44,761 nucleotides of DNA from Methanobacterium sp. (GTDB taxonomy: Archaea; Methanobacteriota; Methanobacteria; Methanobacteriales; Methanobacteriaceae). The number at the start of each line of letters is the position of its first letter. Within the stretch, counting starts at the first letter, position 1. The DNA is taken from positions 1 to 44,761 of the forward strand of contig JAHKLP010000011.1 of NCBI GenBank assembly GCA_020855015.1, given 5' to 3'. Under the pieces are notes generated by a model that ran no database searches, was not told the origin of the DNA, and worked only from the letters and a program-made list of their open reading frames with translations. Below are positions 16,521-25,714 of this stretch, piece after piece. The position numbers were made by a program, and so were the translations under genes.

Positions 16521-16707
16521 CAAATCACTATTTATCTTTGTCAATCTATTAATATTTGAATTTGATGATGTTAAATTTCCTGTTTTTATGTTAAATTTAT
16601 TATAATAAGGACCGGTTGGTTAAAAACTCTCTTTTAATAAACAGCATAATTTAATAAAATCATGCAGATAACTGTAAATAGACACGATCATATAATGTGG
16701 AGATACA

Positions 16708-18381
16708 ATGGCCAAAGATGCATTTAATGAATTGGATGAGGTTACCAGAGAAAACATTGCTCTTGCCCTCTGGATGAAAGAATTCAAATCCCAAAAAATA
16801 CCTCCAAATATTAAAAAACGCATTTTAAGTAAAAAAAACAGTCCAGAAGCCTTTGGAAAGAGGATGCAGTATCGTATTCAGGATTTACTTGACAACCCTG
16901 ATTCATTCACCCCTAGCTACAAGAAAAGATACGAAAAACTTTTGGAACACTGTGATTCGCTAACATCAATCCAGGCTTATGCTTTAAATCACTTATTGGG
17001 TGTGGACAGTAGTCGAGGCTACCAGGATATTCCGGATGAATCTAATATAGAATTTCCTAAGGATTTTGCCCCGCAATTGGGATACCAGGTGGGTTGGCAC
17101 TTTTTTGTTGGTAACTGTCGCGATACCCGAAGAAGGGAATATGGGATTTTAGTTTCATTTTATCGTTACTCACTCCTACCTCCAGAAATGGCCCATACTT
17201 TCGGTTTAACAGATTGGGATAATCAGATATTTGAGATGCAACTGGCCGTGGCCCCGGCAGGAGAAGAACATCTGCAAAGCAGACCATTTGCAATATCCGG
17301 TACCACGGGATTGCTGGACTTTTCCAACAATCCTTTTCATTATCAGGCAGGAAATAACAGCATAATATCCGAAAAGGAAGACGAACTTTTCCCTCTAAGA
17401 GTACAGGCTTGGGGTATCAATCAGGGAGGAGAAGAGGATGTGGAGATGGAAATTGACCTCGGATTCACCTCCAACAAAGATTTCCTCCTCCAAGGGAATA
17501 AGGGATGTCTTCCATGTTGTTGTGGGGTGGGAACACTTTACTATTCGGCTACAAATCTTTCACTGGAGTCGGGTAGTCTGTTGAAACTGAATGGAGAGGA
17601 CATCATACTTACTCAGGGGAAATTCTGGTTTGACCATCAGTGGGGCAACGCCCTGGAACCTCTGGGTAACAGCAGGTGTAAAGTAGTCCGGGCAGCCAAC
17701 GTCCTGACCAAAACATCCCATTCCAGGGGATGGGATTGGTTCATGGCCCAATTTGAGGGTGATCGGGAGATGACCATGTATGCACCCCACACTGATGAGA
17801 ATCTACAGTTCTACTGGTTAACTGGCCCAGAACCACCAGGAACCATGGTGGTTGCCGTCAAGGGACAGTTCGTTGACTCTGATTGTGACGTTGTAGATAT
17901 TAGGGGAACACTCACTGTAGATAAATGGGTTAAAAGTGTGAAATCCTCTAATCCTGAGCATTATTTCGTCACCAACACATGGTATCCAGACCACTGGGAA
18001 TTCGAGTTCCAGGACATGGTTCCTGAGGATATTCGTCACTTCACCATGACTCCGATCGTTGAGGGTGGGCAAACTGGTTACAACGCCAGCGGTGCCCAAT
18101 ATTCAGAGGGGGGAGTTTATATCCGGAATCCTGAAGGGAAATTTGTGGGTAAAGGTTTTGCTGAATCAGTTTATTATGCTGATGCACATCCAAACATTTT
18201 CCATCTAGCAGGACTTCCAGACACTCCAAAAATGCGGAAGTTAATGGATCCACCAGAACCCTCAGCATTGTTAAAGTTAAAGGCCCTATTGTACATGGCC
18301 TGGCCACCAAACCAGAGGAAGATTAAAAAAGTTCTGGAAAAATGCTTGGAGCAGGGATTACCCACAGACTATCTTGGCTGA
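16708..18381 (+). CDS. Lipocalin-like (AttH/CrtC-type) hydratase-fold protein
   Basis: A 557-residue protein whose middle and C-terminal parts resemble the AttH / carotenoid 1,2-hydratase (CrtC) double-lipocalin fold. The clearest sign is FWFDHQWGNA near residue 310, the family's DHQWG motif, preceded by a GWHFFVGNCRD strand and followed by WDWFMAQFEGDREMTMY. The N-terminal 120 residues are helical and charged. No signal peptide is seen, unlike many AttH proteins. Methanobacteriales make no carotenoids that I know of, so the substrate may be an isoprenoid or other lipid, or it may only bind a lipid; this is inference. The ATG follows GGAGAT. It is divergent from the GAF pair. Confidence 0.7.
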   Translation: MAKDAFNELDEVTRENIALALWMKEFKSQKIPPNIKKRILSKKNSPEAFGKRMQYRIQDLLDNPDSFTPSYKKRYEKLLEHCDSLTSIQAYALNHLLGVDSSRGYQDIPDESNIEFPKDFAPQLGYQVGWHFFVGNCRDTRRREYGILVSFYRYSLLPPEMAHTFGLTDWDNQIFEMQLAVAPAGEEHLQSRPFAISGTTGLLDFSNNPFHYQAGNNSIISEKEDELFPLRVQAWGINQGGEEDVEMEIDLGFTSNKDFLLQGNKGCLPCCCGVGTLYYSATNLSLESGSLLKLNGEDIILTQGKFWFDHQWGNALEPLGNSRCKVVRAANVLTKTSHSRGWDWFMAQFEGDREMTMYAPHTDENLQFYWLTGPEPPGTMVVAVKGQFVDSDCDVVDIRGTLTVDKWVKSVKSSNPEHYFVTNTWYPDHWEFEFQDMVPEDIRHFTMTPIVEGGQTGYNASGAQYSEGGVYIRNPEGKFVGKGFAESVYYADAHPNIFHLAGLPDTPKMRKLMDPPEPSALLKLKALLYMAWPPNQRKIKKVLEKCLEQGLPTDYLG

Positions 18382-18522
18382 TTTATCTCCTGGAGCAGTG
18401 TTGTAACCTCATTAAAGCAATTGCATTTACAAGAGTAAAAGTCCAATAGCTCAATCTTATCATGGCATTTTTTTTATTTTCAATCAATCAATGAGATTAG
18501 GGTCAGATTAAACATCAAAAAC

Positions 18523-18942
18523 TTATCTAAATGTTCTATTGGCTAACATAAACAAAATAAACATCAAAAAGGGAATTAAAGCAATTAGGAGCAATATTTT
18601 CCCATGAAAATTAGCCCTTTTATTGTGCCGTGACAGGAGATAAAATCCCATTATAACTGCACCTCCAACAAAGATTGAACCATAACCCAAAAATATTTCA
18701 CTACGGTATCTATTATATTCATATTCCTCTTCTGACAGATAGTTTTCCTTAAACCCGTATAAAGAATTTTCATTACTTTGTATGAGGGATCCACCACATT
18801 CGCATAATAGATCAAAGTCTTCAATCGATTCATTACTTTTTAATTCGTAATATCCTTGGCAAGAATCACATACCAAATATTTGAGATCCTTACCTTCTCT
18901 TTTATTCCTCAGCTGATGTGAGATTTCTTCATTAGAAACCAT
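18523..18942 (-). CDS. Zinc-ribbon membrane protein
   Basis: A 139-residue protein with an N-terminal zinc ribbon (CDSC at about residue 25 and CECG at about 48, separated by an acidic YYELKSNESIEDFDLL segment) and two C-terminal membrane helices (LGYGSIFVGGAVIMGFYLL and KILLLIALIPFLMFILFML). I recall the CDxCxGYYEL...CECGG module as common in Methanobacteriales membrane proteins of unknown function. The ribbon would face the cytoplasm if the first helix runs inside to outside. It is monocistronic and convergent with the lipocalin-like gene. Confidence 0.72.
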   Translation of the reverse strand: MVSNEEISHQLRNKREGKDLKYLVCDSCQGYYELKSNESIEDFDLLCECGGSLIQSNENSLYGFKENYLSEEEYEYNRYRSEIFLGYGSIFVGGAVIMGFYLLSRHNKRANFHGKILLLIALIPFLMFILFMLANRTFR

Positions 18943-19157
18943 GTAAACACCCTATGATATAAAAACGAATTTTTTGAAAGGTTATTTATCATCTAAATTT
19001 ATTTAATCTCATTACATTATTTATGTACAATTTTTTTTAATCGTAATCATCTTTTAAAATGAGTTTTAGCCAAATTTTTGTTTTGAATTATTTTAACTGA
19101 TTCAATAAACAGTTTTAGCTTTCCAATTGCTTGAATATTATTTTTTGGAAATAGTTT

Positions 19158-20144
19158 TTATTTTTTCTTCCTTAGTGATTCTAAAAGTCCAGATTCGCGG
19201 GCGTAATGGAAGAGGTAGAGCTGAACATAACCTGCCCACTTGCCATAATGTTCCATTCCGAATTCTCGAACTTCTTGTGGTTTAAGCTCTTCTTTAGGGA
19301 AGTATAATTTTTCAATAATTCTTTTAATCCACACATCCACGGGGAAAGCCTGCCCCCTTCCAAATCCGTAGAGTAGAATGCAATCAGCTACCTTCGGCCC
19401 CACTCCAGGCAGTTCAATTATGGTATCGAAGGCTTTCTCATAATTCATCCGGGCCAGTTTAACCAGATCAATTTCAGACTGAATCATCCGGGCAGCATTA
19501 ATAATGTATTTAGCCCGATAACCCACTCCACATGCCTGAAGATTTCTATCAAAGATGAAATCATCCGGTAAATGGTCTTCGTGGCGTTGCATTTCCTCCA
19601 AGTCGTGTTCTGGTACTTCACTCATTACTAGAGGGGTTGGAAATGTGTAAAAATCACCAGAATTAAACCGATATCCATCACCCCACTTCCTTTTAATATC
19701 TACAATGGAGCGGGTCCACCGTAATATTGAACAATTAGCTGAGGATATGGATGATATGATGCATTCAAAAGGATCATGGGCTTTAAAAAGCCTTAATCCA
19801 TGACAGAAATCAATAGTGGGTGATAATTTCGAGTCTTCTGTTAAAAATCGGTAGAAATGGTTCAGATCATGATCTAAACTGAATATTATCCGGATAGAAC
19901 GTTCAACACTCTTTTTTGAAATATTTTCAGGCGATTCAGCACGAATTTCAATGTTACTTCGAGGATCACTGTCTTTATGACCCATCTGAATGAGACAGGG
20001 AGAACTATCTACCTGAATCAGTTCTTGGAAGTAAGAATCACTATTTTTCCATGGGGGCTGGCTGGTCTGGCCGCTGTTGATGGTTAAATTCAGATTCAAA
20101 GGCCCTTTGAATCTCTTTGGTGAGATGGAAAATTCAGTTATCAT
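19158..20144 (-). CDS. 8-oxoguanine DNA glycosylase, OGG1 type
   Basis: A bifunctional base-excision repair enzyme that removes 8-oxoguanine and cuts the strand. It is a 328-residue helix-hairpin-helix GPD protein. The hairpin ELPGVGPKVADCILLYG carries the catalytic Lys251, and PVDVWIKRI carries Asp270, both spaced as in OGG1. The N-terminal 110 residues form the OGG-type beta domain. AlkA-type glycosylases lack the lysine, which argues for OGG. No ribosome binding site is evident before the ATG, and an AT-rich box near 20170 sits about 28 bases upstream, so the mRNA may be leaderless. Confidence 0.88.
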   Translation of the reverse strand: MITEFSISPKRFKGPLNLNLTINSGQTSQPPWKNSDSYFQELIQVDSSPCLIQMGHKDSDPRSNIEIRAESPENISKKSVERSIRIIFSLDHDLNHFYRFLTEDSKLSPTIDFCHGLRLFKAHDPFECIISSISSANCSILRWTRSIVDIKRKWGDGYRFNSGDFYTFPTPLVMSEVPEHDLEEMQRHEDHLPDDFIFDRNLQACGVGYRAKYIINAARMIQSEIDLVKLARMNYEKAFDTIIELPGVGPKVADCILLYGFGRGQAFPVDVWIKRIIEKLYFPKEELKPQEVREFGMEHYGKWAGYVQLYLFHYARESGLLESLRKKK

Positions 20145-20272
20145 TATTATTTTGATGTGGTTGTTGATTTTTAAAAAAGTTAGTATTCCAAAAATAAAAA
20201 GAAGTAGATAAAGTATCTACTTAATTATAAACTGTATCTAACAGTTGCAAGTTTTTAAACCATTATTTTATC

Positions 20273-20917
20273 TTATTCTTTTGTTATTGATCCTAAACCG
20301 TTAACTTGCTGTTTCACTTGTGGATTACCTGAGTATTTAATTGAACCTCCACCATTCACAACTGCATTTAGGGTGTTCACAATATTCAGGGTGGCTTTAC
20401 CTTCACCATTAATAGTGGCAGTTGCTTTTTGGCTCACTAAGTCTTTGGCAGCTATGGTACCGCCTCCGTTAATAGTGGCGATAAGATTGTCAATATTACC
20501 AGAAAGGGTCATTTTACCATTATCGAGGGTGACAGTGAGGCTGTCAGTATTTAGATCTGTGACTTCAGAATCACCACCACCATTGGTTGTAAGCGAATTT
20601 AAATCTTTTAAGGTGATATAAATCTTCACTGCCCTGTTGCTAACGCTATTCAAGTTGTTGATGGATAAAGAGTTTCCAGAAACTGTTGTAGATATTTTAG
20701 ACATAAGGTTGTCATCAGCTTCTATTCTAATGGATTCATTGTTCCCTTGCTGGATAATCAATGTACCAGGACCATTTAAAGCAACATTGGTCACACCACT
20801 AATATCTGGGGTCTGGTTTCCAGTTCCAGGAAGTTGAGTACATCCAGACGCAGCGACTACTATGCACAATAATACACCCAATATCAGAATATAAGAGTTC
20901 TTATTCATTTTTTCCAT
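20273..20917 (-). CDS. DUF2807 (GIN domain) lipoprotein
   Basis: A 214-residue secreted lipoprotein. The signal peptide SYILILGVLLCIVVAASGC ends in a lipobox with Cys26. The mature part is a DUF2807/GIN-type beta-helix with repeated strands such as LTTNGGGDSEVTD, LIATINGGGTIAAKDL and TLNAVVNGGGSIKYSGNP; the GGG turns recur roughly every 35-45 residues. Such proteins are common in Bacteroidetes, so the family may have been exchanged between domains. The function is unknown, probably at the cell surface. GGAGGG lies seven bases before the first ATG. It lies downstream of a divergent promoter region shared with the SulP gene. Confidence 0.85.
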   Translation of the reverse strand: MEKMNKNSYILILGVLLCIVVAASGCTQLPGTGNQTPDISGVTNVALNGPGTLIIQQGNNESIRIEADDNLMSKISTTVSGNSLSINNLNSVSNRAVKIYITLKDLNSLTTNGGGDSEVTDLNTDSLTVTLDNGKMTLSGNIDNLIATINGGGTIAAKDLVSQKATATINGEGKATLNIVNTLNAVVNGGGSIKYSGNPQVKQQVNGLGSITKE

Positions 20918-21109
20918 TTAATTCCCTCCATTGATAGTATTCGTTTAATTATCTATTTATTATTTTTCATTTAACCTGCCATTAAACTGATAACAATACA
21001 AGAGTTATGGAAATTTTAAAAATAGCCATTAAAATAAACTTAAACTGAATTGGAAATGAATTGTCCTTTTTAAGGACTATTAGGGGTTTAAACGGAATTT
21101 AAGAACAAT

Positions 21110-22852
21110 ATGTTGGAACCATATCTATTTAGAGTGAACAGATCAATGATTTATATGCAGGGGGGAATGCTAATAACTGGTTTCACTTCACGTATAAGGG
21201 GCACTTTATTAGGGGGCCTATTACCGCTCGATCGGTCTCGATTCATGCCTGAGATCATGGCAGGCATAGTAATGGCCGCAATATTCATTCCTGAGGTGAT
21301 GGGATATGCTAAAATCGCCGGAATGCCTATAATCACAGGAATATACACTATTTTAATCCCCATGGTTGTTTTCGCCATTTTCTGTTCATCCCGCCACCTC
21401 ATTGTAGGTGCGGATTCAGCCACTGCAGCTATCATGTTCGGCATCCTTGTTACTGCTGCTGTTCCTGGAAGCCGATTATACTTGTCCATGGCTTTCTATG
21501 TGGCAATTTTATGTGGTTTGTTCTTGCTCATCGCTCGATTGCTCGGATTGGGATTCATTGGAGATTTTCTCTCTAGAACGGCTCTGGTGGGATTCCTCAC
21601 AGGGGTAGGAGTCCAGGTGGCCATAAGTCAGTTAGGGGGAATGTTTGGTTTAACCACCACGGGAATTGGCGCATTTCCCAAAATATTATCATTTATTTCC
21701 AATTTACCCCAAACCAGTCTCACCACTCTGATGGTCTCTATACTTGTGGTGGCTTCCATCATCATATTCCGACGCATTGACCCTAAAATTCCAGGGGCCC
21801 TCATTGCTGTGGGGGGAACCATTATGGCCAGTTATATTTTTGATTTCACACGGATCGGTGTTTCAGTTGTGGGCACGGTCCCCAACGGCATCCCAACAAT
21901 AAGCATACCTACTTTCTCAGCACTTGACTACTATGCTTTATTCACGGCTGCAGGGGCCTGTTTCATTGTTATAATTGCCCAGAGCGCGGCCACATCCCGG
22001 GCGTACAGTGTTAAATTCTCTGACGAATTGGATGAGGATAAAGATATTTTGGGGCTGGGAATATCTAACATAATGGCGGGTTTAACAGGTAGTTTTGTGG
22101 TCAACGGCAGTCCTACCAAAACCCAAGTCGCAGTGGAGTCTGGAGCACGCAGTCAACTTGCCACTCTGATAGCTGCTGCTGTAGTACTCCTGGTGGTATT
22201 ATTTTTTACTAAACCCCTTTCAATCCTACCCAACGCAACCTTGGCCAGCATAGTATTTTTAATCGGTCTGGAAATGGTCGATATCAAAGGTTTGAAGGAT
22301 ATATACTATGAAGTACCAGCAGAATTTTATCTGGCACTCATAACTCTCATAACTGTGGTGGTAATAGGTGTTTTATGGGGAATATTAGTAGCTGTAATCA
22401 TATCTCTCATTTTACATCTAAGCCACTCGTACAGGCCTAACAATAGCATTTTAATCCGTAATGAAAGGGGTGAATGGGCATTTGTTCCAGTAATTCTCGG
22501 CGCATACACTGAAAAGGGCTTAATCGTTTACAGGTTTAATCGGGACTTATACTATGCTAATGCAGAAAAACTCATGAAAGAAGTTATAAATCTGGTTAAA
22601 AGCTCTGATTATCCGGTATATTGGCTTGTATTGGATTCTGGGGGATTTACTGGTATTGATTATACTTCTGTGCAGATGTTAAAAGAATTAAAAATCAGAT
22701 TGGATAAATTGAATGTTCTTTTAGTCATGACCACTGTTTTCCCTAGTTTAAGGATGCAATTCGAACGTTCCGGGTTTATAAAAGTATTGGGGGAGGAGAA
22801 TTTGTATAGGGGCGTGAATGATGCTATAAAAGCATTTGAAAGACGGAAATAA
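21110..22852 (+). CDS. SulP family anion transporter with STAS domain
   Basis: A 580-residue SLC26/SulP permease, moving sulphate, bicarbonate or another anion across the membrane. About 12-14 hydrophobic helices run from residue 40 to 440; the substrate-site signature VGADSATAAIMFGI lies near 100. A C-terminal STAS domain (about 470-575) contains VYWLVLDSGGFTGIDYTS. The anion cannot be read from sequence. The start is uncertain: ATG codons at 21110 and 21146 are both possible, the latter with GAGTG nine bases upstream, while a third is too close to its GGGGGG run. Confidence 0.9.
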   Translation: MLEPYLFRVNRSMIYMQGGMLITGFTSRIRGTLLGGLLPLDRSRFMPEIMAGIVMAAIFIPEVMGYAKIAGMPIITGIYTILIPMVVFAIFCSSRHLIVGADSATAAIMFGILVTAAVPGSRLYLSMAFYVAILCGLFLLIARLLGLGFIGDFLSRTALVGFLTGVGVQVAISQLGGMFGLTTTGIGAFPKILSFISNLPQTSLTTLMVSILVVASIIIFRRIDPKIPGALIAVGGTIMASYIFDFTRIGVSVVGTVPNGIPTISIPTFSALDYYALFTAAGACFIVIIAQSAATSRAYSVKFSDELDEDKDILGLGISNIMAGLTGSFVVNGSPTKTQVAVESGARSQLATLIAAAVVLLVVLFFTKPLSILPNATLASIVFLIGLEMVDIKGLKDIYYEVPAEFYLALITLITVVVIGVLWGILVAVIISLILHLSHSYRPNNSILIRNERGEWAFVPVILGAYTEKGLIVYRFNRDLYYANAEKLMKEVINLVKSSDYPVYWLVLDSGGFTGIDYTSVQMLKELKIRLDKLNVLLVMTTVFPSLRMQFERSGFIKVLGEENLYRGVNDAIKAFERRK

Positions 22853-22923
22853 CTTTCCTACTTATTTTTTTCTTTCTTGTTTGGAGATTAACTTTAGATA
22901 TTTAATGTTACATAAAGGGTAGC

Positions 22924-23550
22924 ATGAATGAATTATCACAGAGTTCTAATAAAAAAAGCCTTACCAGGGCAGGGATTTTATTTTTCCTGGCGGGTTGTAT
23001 AATTTTAATGGGCATCATAACTGCCGAATCCTTCTATCCTGAAAACTATACCTATACCACGTCTAAAAGTATGATAAGTGATTTAGGTGCCACGGAACCA
23101 CCAAACAGCATTATCACCCAGCCATCTGCAACAATATTCAACTTCAGCATGATTTTAACAGGGATCATAGTCCTTTTCGGCACTTACTTCTTGTTCAGAT
23201 ATTATAATGACCGAATAGCAGCGGTTTTAGTTGGTTTACTTGGTCTGGGAGCGTTAGGCGTAGGTTTGTTTCCAGGAAATGTGAATCCTCAACATCCTCT
23301 ATTTGCTCTTACAACCTTCATCAGCGGAAGTTTGTCTGCAATTTACTCTTATAGGATTATAAATTCGCCATTCAAATATTTCGCGGTCCTTTTGGGGATC
23401 ATTGGTCTGGTATTCTTGTTCAGCGCCAATATATTGATCCCAATTTTCGGTGGAGGCGGGGTTGAAAGATGGGTGGCTTACCCCATCGTGTTGTGGTTAA
23501 TTGGATTCGGAGGATATCTCATGGGATTAGGATCCACAGAAAAAGACTAA
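22924..23550 (+). CDS. DUF998 membrane protein
   Basis: A 208-residue integral membrane protein of the DUF998 family with about six helices. The conserved YTTSKSMISDLGA segment follows the first helix, and the LFPGNVNPQHPLFALTTF loop joins the third and fourth. The family has no known function. It starts at an ATG after AAGGGT, 71 bases downstream of the SulP gene on the same strand, so the two could be co-transcribed. Confidence 0.82.
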   Translation: MNELSQSSNKKSLTRAGILFFLAGCIILMGIITAESFYPENYTYTTSKSMISDLGATEPPNSIITQPSATIFNFSMILTGIIVLFGTYFLFRYYNDRIAAVLVGLLGLGALGVGLFPGNVNPQHPLFALTTFISGSLSAIYSYRIINSPFKYFAVLLGIIGLVFLFSANILIPIFGGGGVERWVAYPIVLWLIGFGGYLMGLGSTEKD

Positions 23551-23747
23551 TAGCAAATTATTATTTGGAAACGGTAAAATTGTAGACAAATCATTTTCAT
23601 TTGTATCAATTACCAGTTTCTACCTCCCGTTGAAAAATAAAAAAAACGATAGGACGCATAATTAGTCCTATAAATTATTAATCAATTTTTCATACTTTAT
23701 AGAATGCGATTTACTGGAAATACTATCTCATGAATTAAATTAACTAG

Positions 23748-24713
23748 TTAAAGATTTGGTTCGCTGTCCAGATCAACTTCGCATTCTTCAAAGTGCAGTT
23801 TCTTCTTTTTAACCCATACAAAGCCATGATCGGGGGTGATAACTGCCACATTTATTGGCCCACCAACTCCTGGCATGTCCCCCGGGTCGGAGTTAATTCC
23901 GTCACTAAAACGTTGAATGGCGCTGGTGGTTTGGATCATCAGTGTTGCAAAGTCAATTGCGTCCTGCAGGGTCATGGTCCCCCATTGAATGGCATATTCC
24001 AATCCTCTTAGCTGATTTTGAATTTCTTGTTCATTTCGCTTTTGAATGGCTTCTTTAACAAATTCAATATTCTGAATTCGACCATCAAATCCTAAGACGA
24101 TCCGGGCGGCAACGTCTCCCTGCCCGATCCAAGAACTTCCGTATTCCATGTTAGGTTTTTTACTATCTCTGAGCTTCTGAACGGGGCCGGGTATGGTCAC
24201 ACTGTAAACCTGATGCGTTCCGTCTGGATTATAACCAGCCACTAATAGTTCAATAGGGTCTGGTCTGGCCATCCCATTTTCAACGGTTCCATGGGGTGTT
24301 CGGAAACTGAATTTCAGTAGAGCGCCTTCTTGTTCCATTTGCAGCAGGGTACAGCCCTTGGAATTCAGATCTTTTTGAATATTGGCCTTAATCTGCTCTA
24401 ATTGCGCTTCCCACTTGTATTTTTGGCTGAAAATATGGTGTAACTTTCGGGCAACCTCTTTCACTCCCATATTATTAACTTTGGAACCACGACGAAACTC
24501 CTCTATATACTGGCTTACATTCTTCTGCACACCATCCTCTGGGAGGAAGGCTAACCCGGTGATGCCCACACCAATTCTTCGGTTAATTTCGAATATTTTA
24601 ATGGCATTCTCGCTACCTATTCGGGCCATTCCTTTCATATTACGATAACTCTGCCTGCTGTCAGCAGCAAGGACTAATCCTTCAGGGGTGGTGGTGTTGA
24701 TAACCAGTGACAT
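23748..24713 (-). CDS. Proteasome-beta-like Ntn hydrolase with predicted Ser1 nucleophile
   Basis: A 321-residue protein with an N-terminal proteasome-like Ntn hydrolase fold. NTTTPEGLVLAADSRQS matches the strand and turn around the proteasome catalytic Asp17. Counting back from that Asp puts Ser2 of the predicted start, MSLVIN, at the nucleophile position 1 once Met is removed. IKIFEINRRIGVGITG aligns with the Lys33 region of proteasome subunits. Past about residue 200 the chain continues with a helical part that proteasome subunits lack. The ATG at 24713 follows GAGAGGT; an upstream in-frame TTG at 24728 would bury the serine. It is not the core proteasome beta subunit: too long, no propeptide. 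Substrate unknown. Confidence 0.75.
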   Translation of the reverse strand: MSLVINTTTPEGLVLAADSRQSYRNMKGMARIGSENAIKIFEINRRIGVGITGLAFLPEDGVQKNVSQYIEEFRRGSKVNNMGVKEVARKLHHIFSQKYKWEAQLEQIKANIQKDLNSKGCTLLQMEQEGALLKFSFRTPHGTVENGMARPDPIELLVAGYNPDGTHQVYSVTIPGPVQKLRDSKKPNMEYGSSWIGQGDVAARIVLGFDGRIQNIEFVKEAIQKRNEQEIQNQLRGLEYAIQWGTMTLQDAIDFATLMIQTTSAIQRFSDGINSDPGDMPGVGGPINVAVITPDHGFVWVKKKKLHFEECEVDLDSEPNL

Positions 24714-24955
24714 GCTCGTACCTCTCAAATAACATTATCATTTTTCAATTTCTAGAACAATTTGACAAAACATCATTTTTATCAGGGAATAATCTTTATA
24801 CTCCTAAGCCGATATTAATGGAATCAACGATTTAGTTTATAAGGGTCGAAAATAAGATTTGGGCCCTATCAGTTCGTCATGGTACGTATTTTCTATATTA
24901 TTACTATTCTGGAGAATTTAGACGACTTAAGGCTGAATAAATAAAAAAAAGGAAG

Positions 24956-25348
24956 TTAAGGGGAATCAGTTTCTTCTACATCTTCCAATGTTTCTGCTTG
25001 TATTAAGCACCCTAAAACTCCTCCAAATGCAGCAATTACTATTTCAATCACCAAATAAATGACATTAAAGAGTAATATGCTCACAATATAATTACCATAC
25101 CCTTGAAGGTACATCATGGCTATTAATATTACATTGATTAGTATACCGGAGATTAATCCTAAAATTACCCCATTAATAGCTCCAGTTTTAATGTCATCAT
25201 TAATCATGAATCCAACTACGATTCCTGCCAGTAAAAATGAGGGCAATAGTAGACTCACACCAGTTACCATGTCCCCTATGACATACATTGATAATATGAT
25301 TGCAATACCAATAATTAGGGGGTTACGTTTGATAATTTCCATATTCAT
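24956..25348 (-). CDS. Small membrane protein, DUF5518-like
   Basis: A 130-residue protein with four predicted membrane helices and an acidic tail (ETLEDVEETDSP). Glycine-rich packing segments such as TGAINGVILGLISGILIN suggest a DUF5518-type protein, a family common in methanogens with no known function. GGAG lies seven bases before the ATG at 25348; a GTG at 25357 overlaps this site and is rejected. Confidence 0.7.
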   Translation of the reverse strand: MNMEIIKRNPLIIGIAIILSMYVIGDMVTGVSLLLPSFLLAGIVVGFMINDDIKTGAINGVILGLISGILINVILIAMMYLQGYGNYIVSILLFNVIYLVIEIVIAAFGGVLGCLIQAETLEDVEETDSP

Positions 25349-25714
25349 CTTGTTCACTCCTGTATTATATTTGCCATTTAAATCTGTAAAAACCTCAAGA
25401 ATATGATATTTTTTTATGGTTTTTAAATCAGGTTTTTCTCATGAGGTCATATCTTAATTATTTCAGATTTTTATCTAATGTTCATATTCTTTTAAAGGCA
25501 ATCTTTAAATAATTATGCCCAAATTCGTTTCATTTATGCCCAAATTATGTTTTGGATTAAAAATAGAAGTAATTATTAATTATTTTTTTTTAAAATTTGG
25601 GTTTAAAAGATTAAAAAAAATAGCACTCAAACAGGGAATAGTGGAATGTTCAACATAAATCAAAATAACATAGCCAAATTTTTGCTATCACTATATAGAG
25701 ACACCTATCAGAAG
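25349..25714. other. Non-coding region with a tandem TTATGCCCAAATT repeat
   Basis: No gene is visible in these 366 bases. TTATGCCCAAATT occurs at 25513-25525 and again at 25534-25546, exactly 21 bases apart, and the inverted partial word AAATTTGGG lies at 25593-25601. The segment lies upstream of the small membrane protein gene and downstream of the convergent-side gene at 25715, so the repeats may be an operator for the leftward gene. The rest is AT-rich. Confidence 0.45.
25513..25546. repeat. Tandem 13-bp direct repeat, 21-bp period
   Basis: Two identical copies of TTATGCCCAAATT start at 25513 and 25534. The 21-base step is two helical turns, so both copies face the same side of the DNA, as in binding sites for a dimeric regulator. 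No binding protein is known. Confidence 0.5.

Noticed and set aside
19158..20144. AlkA-type 3-methyladenine glycosylase
   Set aside because: The catalytic lysine of the OGG/Nth group (Lys251 in GPKVADC) and the OGG-like N-terminal domain are present.
23748..24713. Core 20S proteasome beta subunit
   Set aside because: No propeptide, Ser instead of Thr at position 1, a five-residue insert before the Lys33 equivalent, and about 120 extra residues.
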